Shown here piece after piece: positions 12,701 to 24,700 of a stretch of 64,000 bases of DNA. Every line of letters starts with the position of its first letter. Position 1 is the first letter of the stretch. This DNA is from Nilaparvata lugens (lineage: Eukaryota > Arthropoda > Insecta > Hemiptera > Delphacidae): positions 59,259,274-59,323,273 of the forward strand of contig NC_052510.1 of the NCBI RefSeq assembly GCF_014356525.2. The letters are read 5' to 3'. Under the pieces are notes generated by a model that was given only the letters and a program-made list of their open reading frames with translations, did no database searches and was not told the DNA's origin. The position numbers were made by a program, and so were the translations under genes.

Positions 12701-15700
12701 ATGGAATAGCACAGGGTTACCTTATTTCTCTTCTCCCTATTATTTTGATAATGTTCTTATTGTAAAAATGAATGAAGAATGAATGATAATGATAGTTCTT
12801 CTTCTTCTCCTCCTTCTTCCAGTGTCGCCAGTGTGCCTTTAAAGCATTGGGGTTCGTTTGTGCGTGTAAGGTTATTAAATGCCTGAATTAAAATGAAAAT
12901 CCACTGTTTTAACAGCTTCGTCATTGAATACAAAGAGGTCTTGTCGAGTGCATGCTGGTGCAAGACAGCATTTTAGGAGGTGATCATCTGACTGGATATC
13001 GCCACAGTTACGTTATCCCCACAGCGTTGGGGTAAAATAATATTCAATATATAGATAAACTAGCCGTCAGGCTCGCTTCGCTCGCCATATCCGTCTAGCC
13101 AGGGGGCTCCGCCCTCTGAACCCCCCACTGGATCGTCCAAGAATAGGATCAGCAGGCTCGCTTCGCTCGCCTGCATTTTTCATTTGTATCATATGTTAGG
13201 ACGATCCAGTCGGGGGTCCAGACTAAACGCCTGGCTAAACGGATATGGCTAGCGAAGCGAGCCTGACGGCTAGTAATATAATATTCCCAAGAATAGCTCT
13301 GATTGAAGTAGCAGTGCCCAATCACTTTTTCCGCGATTAATGCATTTCAATCTTCAACTTGGTGCCAACCTAACAAAGTCAACTCAACTTAATGCCAACC
13401 TGACAAAATTATTAATTAAGTTACCAGTTAACAATTGTTTGGAAGAGGTACTCTCTCTAGATTATAGTTCCATATCAACATATGGTATGGACATTTTTCA
13501 AGTATAATTATGAGAATAAGAAGAATATACATGCTAGAAGACGAACTTTAAACCCTAAAAACCACCCTTAGAGTTAAAATATTGCCAAAAGATTTCTTAG
13601 TGCCCCTCTAAAGGGACAACTGAACATACCTACAAAATTTGAACGTTTTTGGTCGGGTAGATTTTTAGTTCTGCGAGTGAGTGAGTGAGTGCCATTTCGC
13701 TTTTATATATATAGATTATCAAGTTTTTCGCCTAAACATCTGGCTGAACGGATATGGCGAGCAAAGCGAGCCTGACGGCTAGTAATATAATATTCCCAGG
13801 AATAGCTCTGATTGAAGTAGCAGTGCCCAATCAATTTTTCCGCGATAAATGCATTTCAATCTTCAACTTGGTGCCAACCTAACAAGGTCAACTCAACTTA
13901 ATGCCAACCTGACAAAATTTTTAATTTAGTTACCAGAACAACTTTTTCAAAGAGGTACTCTCTCTAGAATTTAGTTCTATGTTTACATATGGTATGGACA
14001 TTTCAATTATAATTTCAAGATATTGGGATAAGAAGAATATACATGCTAAAAGACGAACTTTAAACCCTCAAAAACCACCCTTAGAGTTAAAATTTCGCCA
14101 AAAGATAGAGTGCGCCTCTAAAGGGCCAACTGAACATAACTACCAAATTTGAACGTTTTTGGTCCGATAGATTTTTAGTTCTGCGAGTGAGTGAGTGAGT
14201 GAGTCAGTCAGTCAGTGAGTGCCATTTCGCTTTTATATATATAAATTATCATGTTTTTCACCTCCCCACATTAAAAAATAATCACTTTCAATTATTTATC
14301 ATTTTCCATTAACGATTATATTATAATCGAGTGGAAAGTTTGATTACTCACTTTAGGCAGAATGAGTAGATTGACCAGCGGCAGTTGAGCAGTGTACTTA
14401 TAGCGATGCCCAAGGGCCACCCATCCGATACTCAGGAAGCGGGCTCCATTGATACAGTTCAATGAATCCCCACCTGACTCCACATGCATCAGTCTCTTGC
14501 AATTCCTCCACGCCGAAAAAATGTGAACGAATGAAACCAGCGCTGAATCCGCTGTTATATAAGAAACCATTTTATAAAAAAGCATAGAATACAGTTAGAA
14601 ATAAATTAGAATTTCCATCTAGCTGTAATCCTGTTGTCAATATTTGCAGTAGCAGATAATTATAAGGAACCATAAATAGAAGAAGTTATTTAATAAAAAA
14701 AGCATAGAATACAGATGGAAATAATTTCGAATTTCCATATAGCTGTAATCCTGTCGCCGATATTTGCAGTAGCAGATATAATAAACCATTAATAGAAAAA
14801 ATATTTGATAGAAAAAGGTATTTAATAGAAAAAGCTATTTAATGGAAAAAGCTATCTAATAGAAAAAGCATAGAAAACAGATGGAAATAATTTCGAATTT
14901 CCATCTAGCTGTTAGCCCTGTTGTCAATATTTGCAGTAGCAGGAGTTTTTGGGGTGATTTACAACATTCAATATTATAATTTTCGTTTTTTAACAATTAA
15001 GCATGGAATAGAAAAAATATTTATCGAGACAAACCAAGCTACCTGCAAACCTTGACGAGGCTGCTTGACAAGTTATCATAAACATACATGTTATTTCATA
15101 GTCCAGTCAAATGGTCGTTTTTCAGGAAACAGCCCCGAAAGAATTTTTCTCGACGTTTTTATAAGTATTTTGGGGCGCTGAATTCGAATATGGGATTTGC
15201 TGACACGCCAGAGGGCGGATTCACCCCCAAAATGTCGGAATTTTTTCAATTTTTCCATTTAATCTCGAAAACGTAGAGTTTTTGGAGAAAAATCATTCTT
15301 GACAAAATTAAAAAGAATAAAATTTCCAATAAATTGAGCAGTGGCACGCGCAGGATTCTACCATTTTTGGTTCCGGAGCTACGAATTTTCAAAAAAGGGG
15401 TATTTTTAAGGGGTTTTCAAAATTATGCAAACCTACCACTTCTACCCTATACAGCATAGATATTTTTCTAGTATAGATGAGAAACCACACATCACGTGGA
15501 AGAACAATTCATTATGAACAGGATTCCTTAGGTATTTTCGAATTTTGTAGTGGGGGAGGCGGAATATAACCAAAAATAGAAAATCATGTACTACAGCCAA
15601 AATAGAAATTTTCCATTATAATACCTTTTCAAGGCCTTCCTAACAAAAAAAATACATATCTCGGCAGAAATCTCACGCGGGTTATTTTCTATGAAAATCA

Positions 15701-18700
15701 CCCATTAGAAACATTTTATTTCAGTATTTCCTAGTGGGGGGTACATCATAAGGATATGTCAAGGATCAAAACTTTAAACACTTATTACTTTTGACAGAAA
15801 AATCAGATCTCCTCGTACTACAGCTCATTCTTCTCAGCTCGTCAAGGCCGTTCAAATTCATGTATCATGATTGAACATATAAAAAAACCTGTTTTAGTGT
15901 ATTTTAGCCCCTATTTAAATACACAGAAAAATGGCGAATTTCTATATTCAAAACTGTGTATCTCGGTAACCAAAAATGATAAGAAATGGTACTCAGTCTT
16001 GATTTGAGAAACAGAATCTCATCTTCCATGTGAGCTAAATGAATTTTGTGAAAATATAATCATGAAGTAAGATACGTTTGATTCAGAAAATCAAGAAATT
16101 TGCGATATTTTCCTCATTTTAGTCTGGTTAGTTTTTCGATAATAAACAGTCATGCAAGATGGGTTTAAGGCAACGTAGCTTATAGATCATCAAAAATTCT
16201 CTACAACCTTGACTACTTTTTCGATTTTTTATCAGGGGTTTTCCACAAGATACGCAACTTTGAATATACGAGACTGTGGAAATGATTAACGTATCAAAAT
16301 TTTTTTGCATATTCAAAGTTGCGTATTTTGTGTAACACTCCAGATAAAAAAACTGTCGAGACTGTGAAAATGAGAAAAAATATCGCAATTGATTAAATCT
16401 AAATATCAATTATTTAGTTTCTAGTATATTCCAAATTACGATAATTCTGTCAGAAGCATTTTTTCACAATTCCAATTACTAATAGCACATCATGTTATGT
16501 TCAATCTACAATGAAAAAGCTGAAAATTGGTGAACTGGAATCCCACAAAATGGTGATTTTGCAATGCATCACGGGATCGTGTCATGACCTGTATTTATTG
16601 ACCTTGTAGAATACTGATGGAATGAATTAGAATTTCCATCTATCTGTTAACCCTGTTGTCAATAATTGCAGAAGCAGAAGTATTCGGAGTGATTTACAGC
16701 ATTCAATTAGGATTGCAGTAGCAGAAGTCTTCAGGGTGATTTACAGCATCAAAATAGGATTTTCTTTTAATAATAATTAAATATGGAATAGAAAGAAACA
16801 TTTATCGAGACAAACCAAGTTACCTGCGAACCTTGAAGAGGCTGCTTGACAAGGTAATAATAATAGACATGTTATAGACTTGTCATAAATAGACATGTTG
16901 ACTCAGATATAAATAGAACATGAGTGAGCATGTATTGAACTTTTCCATAATTGGAGATTATGGAAATTATATAAAATAAAAATTATATAAGATAATTAAT
17001 TAATATTATTGGAGATACTTGAGATATTGAGAAATAATAATATTTTTATTGAAATAAAGGGATTTTTGACGATTTCTCAAGTCTTTTCAACTATATGAGT
17101 GAGCATTATTTTCATAAGAGCTTACTTGGAAACTGGATATTATCATGATATTCAACTAAATAATCAAAGACAACAAGTAAGATGTGTATTAAATATCAAT
17201 TCCATAGAATATCTTCATCTTTCTGAGACCACTGGAGCTCAAACTCTTACCCTATTAATAATAATGATGCACGAGAAATAATAGTCAAAAAATTGTTATC
17301 AGTTTGAACCTTTTCCCACTTCTTCATTGAGAATCGAGGCTGAACGATTTCAGCCAATGAGAAGCTGTTAAAATGGGCGTGTATACAATAATGTGGCTCC
17401 TACTTTCACGTGATTGGTCGAGGCTGTATGACGCAGTCAGCTTGAGATTGGCATCTACCAATAGCATTAAAGGAGACGTTTCGTTTGTACTACTGTATAC
17501 TCTCTTCTTGTTCGATTGCTTTGTTGTATCAGTTTATATATAATTTACAAGGTTTACTATCTTGTTTCTCTATACAGTAGTCTAATACCATATGATGTAA
17601 ATTTGAACTATGTAATACCTCAATTTTACTGATAATTAGTAGCGATACAATAATAATATTATTGATCAGGAACTGATGGATCGCATTCCAATCTCATTCT
17701 GAATCACACTAAAATGGGAGAAAAGCTTCATTTTTATTACAGAGAACTTCTTCGTCAAGGAATGATGGATTTCAAATTATTGTTGTGAATTTTGGAAAAT
17801 GAAACCTATCTTGTCACTTGAATGCTCATTCATCTGTGATTGAAATACAAAGATTGATATCCTAATGATTACATTAATGACAAAATCATTAAATATCAAG
17901 ATTCATCATATTAAAAATCAGATAACAAAGCACAAACGAAGACAAATTTCTGATTCAATTGAGAAATTGATGAATGAAATAACTCTGTACTTACGGACTC
18001 GATCATAAGTTCTTGTCAAATACCAGTCTATGACACCACATACAATCGTTAATGAAAAGAGGGATGCGCAGAGTATTCTGGAAAACAAAACGATCTGATC
18101 ATAAAATTTAAAAAAGTAGTGGAGATTAACAAAATTTTTGATATTATATTTTTCAGTCGATCGCTCAATACTCACTGAATCACTGTTCTTGATATTACTT
18201 GATTATCAGAATAAAAATTTATTGAGATGATCTTCCAGTATGTAGAATGAACGACAATCGAAAGGTGCCAATGCTATTCTAATCAATACCATAGAGAAAC
18301 AATGGCGTAAGTAGATATCCCATGGTATAGGGAGTTTATGTCGTAACTTTTACTATTATCTCCAGCCGATAGTCCACGTAGCTCTTTCCCTTGAAGCTGT
18401 GTGACACTGGTAGTCTCTCATATTGTTCCGTTCATACACTCTCACCCGGCCAAAACAGTAAAAATCGACAGTAATCGGCTTGAGATAACAGTAAAAGTTG
18501 CGACATAACCTCATTATACCATGGGATATCTACTTATGCTATTGTTTCTCTGTGTCAATACCGAGAATCTTCTCATTCTTCATCAAATCCTTATCAAGTC
18601 AACATTGATAAAGTTTGCAAAAATACGAGTAGGATCAATTCACAGCTAATATGACTAATATTAATGTATAACTCAAGCCACGTTTACACAAGAGCTGTCA

Positions 18701-21700
18701 ACAAAATTTTGTTTGCAAATAGTTCCCAATTTTTTCTGTCAGAAACAAGTTAAATGCTGCTGTACTTTTGAAGAAATTGACATCGAATTGCAGAGATTTG
18801 TAGAAATCTTATTTGACAACTCTGGTGTAAACGTACAGATTACAGATTGATGTAGAATTCACAGATTACAGAATACATAATTTACCCGAAGTACATATAA
18901 GAAATTGGTGAAACTCAAATGAAATCATATCATTAAGTTTGTGAAGTATATTTTAGTAGCGATATTACGGGGTGATACAGCCTTCAATGAACCACTCGGT
19001 CTTATCATAGAGAAACAATAGCGTAAGTAGATATCCCATGGTATAGGGCGTTTATGTCGCAACTTTTACTGTTATCTCAAGCCGATTGCTGTCGATTTTT
19101 ACTGTTTTGAACGGGTAAGAGTGTATGAACGGCACAATATGAGAGACTACCAGCGTCATAAAGCTTCACAGGAAAGAACTACGTGGACTATCAGCTTGAG
19201 ATAACAGTAAAAGTTGCGACATAAACGCCCTATATCATAGAATATCTACTTATGCTATTGTTTCTCTATGGTCTTATTTTGCTGGAGACTTCACACTGTT
19301 AAGCATCACATTTTCACAATAAACTACTGTATCTGTTCATTCATATCATTCTCTGTTATCACATCATACTCTCTGTTATTAAAAATCCAAATTATTATTT
19401 GTTTCAATCAAAATCTTATAATCAAAGTTATGAGTTTTTGTAACTTGAAACTTACATTACAATGATAACACTGAGGCTGAAAGGATGATTCTGCTTCTGA
19501 TGACAATCCTCATCCTTCATCCTGACTGAGAATCCAAAGCCACTGTTTTCAACTATGCTATTCTTGTTGAAATCAATCAGCATGAAATTGAGGACTTGCT
19601 CAACGGCTTCAGCTGAACACGTGGACGGCACGCACAGTGAAGAAGTCAGGATGAATTCGCCGTTCAGCAGATCTTGGGGCAACTGAAAAAATGATGTGTA
19701 ATTCGATAATTAATTAAGAAAAATACAGGACCAAACATTGTATATACATTTTTTTAATTGATTGATTGATGAATCAAATAACTAATATCAAATTACAAAA
19801 GCACAAACGAAGATAAATGTCGAAGTCCATTGAGAGATTGATAGATGAAATTGATTGATTGATTATATACTAGTAGTTTTGTGAACAGTAGACCTCACGC
19901 AGTATTCTCATCCACAAGTACCTGATTGAAACTGTAGACCTTATGAAAATACAGCAAAAGATTGGCTTCTCCACACATCTGTGTAATCACTTGTCAGCTG
20001 ATTCATGATTAATAAATCTATAGTATGATTTTTACTCCAATATTGGCGTATGAAGGAGGCTCCTTTTTCCTTTATATTATCATTGAAATGCAAAATTTCC
20101 CAAAAACCTTGTATAGATGTCGACGCGCAATTAAAAAAGGAACATACCTGTCAAATTTCATGAAAATCTATTACCGCGTTTCGCCGTAAATGCGCAACAT
20201 ATAAACGTATAAACATTCTAACATTTAAACATTTAAACATTAAGAGAAATGCCAAACCGTCGACTTGAATCTTAGACCTCACTTCGCTTGGTCAATAAGC
20301 TTATATGCTTCATGGGCCAGCATGTAGAAGCGTCAGAAGTGACTTGTCATAATTTAAAAATAAATAACACAAAAAAAATTAAGTTAAAAATGTACATTGA
20401 AGGACAATATGCTATTGTATGCATTGATTGGTTGATTGAGTGAGTGATGGAATTCTCCTCACATCTCGGTGTTCCCTCATGACAATCAATGTTTCGAATT
20501 TTCTGGGAACGTTTTGGGTAGAAATTTGAATTTAATCACAATCCATACCTAGAGTAGCTGAGACAGTATTCAATTCTCCAAACGGTTACAAATATGCTTG
20601 TGCTTAATAAAACAATATTGAAACTTGAAGTACCATTTATTATTTTGAATATCACCCTTCCTTTATTATTAAATAGTTGTAATATTATAAATAACTAGCC
20701 GTCAGGCTCGCTTCGCTCGCCATATCCGTCTAGCCAGGGGGCTCCGCCCCCTGGACCCCCGACTGGATCGCCCAAGAATGAGATCAGCAGGCTCGCTTCG
20801 CTCGCCTGCATTTTTCATTTGAGCATTTTTATCAAATGTTAAAACAATCCAGTCGGGGGTCCAGACTAAACGTCTGGCTAAACGGATATGGCGAGCGAAG
20901 CGAGCCTGACGGCTAGTAATTTAATATTCCCAGGATTGAAGTAGCAGTTCCCAATCAATTTTTCCGCGATAAATGCATTTAAATCTTCAACTTGGTGCCA
21001 ACCTAACAAAGTCAACTCAACTTAATGCCAACCTGACAAAATTATTAATTTAGTTGCCAGTTAACAACTGTTTCGAAGAGGTACTCTATCTAGATTATAG
21101 TTCTATAGTAACATATGATATGGAAATTTCAATTATAATTAAGAGATTGGGAGAAGAAGAATATACATGCTAAAAGATGAACTTTAAACCCTTAAAAACA
21201 ACCCTTAGAGTTAAAATATTTCCAAAACATTTCTTAGTGCGCCTCTAAAGGGCCAACTGAACATACCTACCAAATTTGAACGTTTTTGGTCCGGTAGATT
21301 TTTAGTTATGCGAGTGAGTGAGTGAGTGAGTGAGTGAGTGAGTGAGTGAGTGAGTCAGTCAGTGAGTGAGTGCCATTTCGCTTTTATATATATAGATAAA
21401 GATGAACTTTAAACCCTTAAAAACAACCCTTAGAGTTAAAATATTTCCAAAACATTTCTTAGTGCGCCTCTAAAGGCCAACTGAACATACCTACCAAATT
21501 TGAACGTTTTTGGTCCGGTAGATTTTTAGTTATGCGAGTGAGTGAGTGAGTGAGTGAGTGAGTGAGTCAGTCAGTGAGTGAGTGCCATTTCGCTTTTATA
21601 TATATAGATGAAGGGTACTTCAAGTTTCAATATTGTTTTATTAATTTATAAAAGTAGCCCATTCAAGTGAAGTGTTTTTATGCTTGTGCTTCTAGAATTA

Positions 21701-24700
21701 AGTTTGTTTTTCGGTAATTATTCAAAATTTTATTTTTAATATGTGAATATTTCCTATTTTAGTCATAATGATGTGAACTATTTCTTCTAGGTTTAGTTTT
21801 AAAGCATCTTAATCTGAAAATCTACTTTGTAAAAATCCACTTGAGGACTGAATATTTTGTGTATTGAAGACTTAACATACTTCGAACTATGCGTTATCTA
21901 AATTTGGGAGAGGAATTGCACAAGGTTACCTTATTTTTCCTCTCCCTATCATTTTGATAATGTACTCAATGTATAAATGGAAAAAGAATATTCAGCGTGT
22001 CCCACCAAGGTTGTAACAGCCGTTAACTATAGATTCTACACGACATTTCTGACAAAAAGGTTCAGTAAACTTTTTTCTATCGACCTTAGCTTTCGAGATA
22101 TATAGATTTTTCGATATTTTGAGAATATACCTACATCCAGTCATTAAATACTCAATGACTGATCGGATATCAATTTCAAGGGTATTGTTGCAGTTTGCAA
22201 ACGATATTTGCAGTTTTCGAGTTATCGGGTATTTAATGACCGGAAGTAGGCATATTCTGAAGATATCGAAAAATCAATAAATCTCGAAAACTAAGGTCGA
22301 TAGGGAAAAGTTTACAAAACCTTTTTTGTCAGAAATGTCATGAAGAACCTATGGTCAACGGCTGTCACAACCTTGGTGGGACACCTTGTATAAAAAGAAT
22401 GAATTATTGTTCTCTACCAAATTTTCTGGATACATTTAAGATTGAAATTTGAATTCAATCATAACTCGCATCCAGGTAGCAAAGACAGCATTCAATTTTC
22501 CAAATGGTTACAATATTGTTCGTGATCAAATTTTCTGGGAACGTTTGAGGTAGAAATTTGAATTTAATCACAACTCGCGAACCGAAGTAGCAGAAACAGT
22601 ATTCAATTTTCCAAACGGTTGCAATTGTTCTTGACCAAATTTCTGACGAAATTGTTGGGAGAGGCCATGATAATCGGTGGAGACTCTTCAATATTCAAAG
22701 GCTAATTGGGAAGCCATAATACCGAAATTGAATTCATCATCTCGTTGAGAGCAGTCATTGTTCTGTGAAAGCCTTTCTCTCCAGCTTCGAATCTCGTCAG
22801 ACGAGAAATTAATTTAAATTCGAGTCTCAGTCGCTTCTAATTGGTTTTTGCTGGTCCTTATTTTGGATGATGTATTCATCTCATTTCGTTCTATTATGAT
22901 TCGAACTCAAGGGGATTAGAGATGGTATTGAGAGATTCCAGAGGAATTACAATCGAGAAAGTATCGAAATTGGGGAAAGGTCAAGTTCTCTTCAGATAAA
23001 ATCGATGAAATTGAAATTATGATTATTATAGTAAATATCATCAACATGATAATCTATTATGAAATTTCACTGTCAAATTTATTATAATGGTAAGTGCATG
23101 AAATCGTAATGACATGGCTTGATTAAACTAAGTGGAAGATCTCAGTCAAAATTTATAACAAAGGTATTTATAAGTACCAAATTCAATAGTAGTAAAGTAC
23201 TAAATTCACTTAACTAGTACTAAATTCAACGGATAAGTCTTTGAATTTAGTGCTTAGTGGGCCTAAGTCATTGAAAACCCCAATTGAAAGGAAAATCAAT
23301 ATGCAAATGATTAAGTTTGTAGCGTGAATGTTGATGTTGTGGAACTTTTCCATAATTGAAGAGACTTGAAATGTTGTCAAAAATCCACTTTATTTAAATA
23401 AAAATTAATATTTTACAGGAGGTAAAACCTACTTGTAGGTTACTGTAGCCTACAGCTGATGATGTGTGAGCACACACGAAAGCATGCTCCTGTAAAATAT
23501 CAATTTTTATTTTAATAAAATTGATTTTTGACAATATTTCAAGTCTCACCAATTATGCAACTGATTGTTAAATATCGGCTTTTTTAAAGTTGTTCCTCCA
23601 CATTTTCAACTTTTTTCCCCAAACTCAGAAAAGCCCTTAGACTGAAGATTTTAGAAATTTTGGCAATACCTTTTTAAACTAACCAGACAAAGTAATCATT
23701 CGTGGAGAATTGTAAGTGAGAATACAAGAAATAATTGCTGGAAGAAACATCCATTTTATCATATATGAGAAGAGACTTAGCTATGATTCAGGATAATGAT
23801 CCGAGATATTTGGCTTGGTTATGGATATGATCTGATTTCAAACAATTTATTACCAATATCTAATGCATGATAACTTGAAATTTTAAATTTAAGAAATTTA
23901 AAATTCTAGAATATTTAAGAGTTAGAATTAGGCCTACTGGAAAAGTATAGGAAATGTGAAAGAACAGATTCTGGTGTTACATTTAAAATAACTTTTTTTA
24001 GAGATTTGTAATTTATTATGATTTCTAACCCTACAGAGACACACTTACTTTATGCTAACACAGTAGACACACCAATTTAATTTAGCATGTCTCTTTGAAA
24101 AATATAGAAAAAATTACTTAGCCCACACTTCATCATTTCCTAATGATTTTTGTTCCAAGTGCATACAGAAATCGAAAGTAAAGCACTGCTTATCAATATT
24201 TATACTAATTCAGAAGTACGTATGTTCCGCCTGATTGTTGAAGCTCCTAATCTGGTTTGAAGGAATGGCTTGATCATTGCGACATTGCCAATGACAACTT
24301 CATCAAAAACTCACGTCTCTTCATTTTATTGTTCTGAACCTCAAGTTGTAGAGAATCATAGCATTTATTCCAATCTGATCCATCATCCCATACCACATTC
24401 GTAGTGGTCAATACAAGTAAATCTTTGTAAAAAAGTATTTGATAAAAGTCCTACGTAAAAGACACTCTGGGGTGTTAGACACCCCAAACGAAGAACAAGA
24501 TGAGCTGGTGACCTTGTAGAATGCTATTACTGACAGAGTGGTGGAGAGCAGTTGACAATGCTCCAAACCTAATTTAGACTGGGCAAAAATTACCATCTGT
24601 TTGATATTGTCAACTGCAGAATAGAAAAAAAAATCCCCGGGGTGTGAAACACCCCAGTGTGTCTCTTTAGGATTGATGATGGATGGAATCGATTAAAAGA

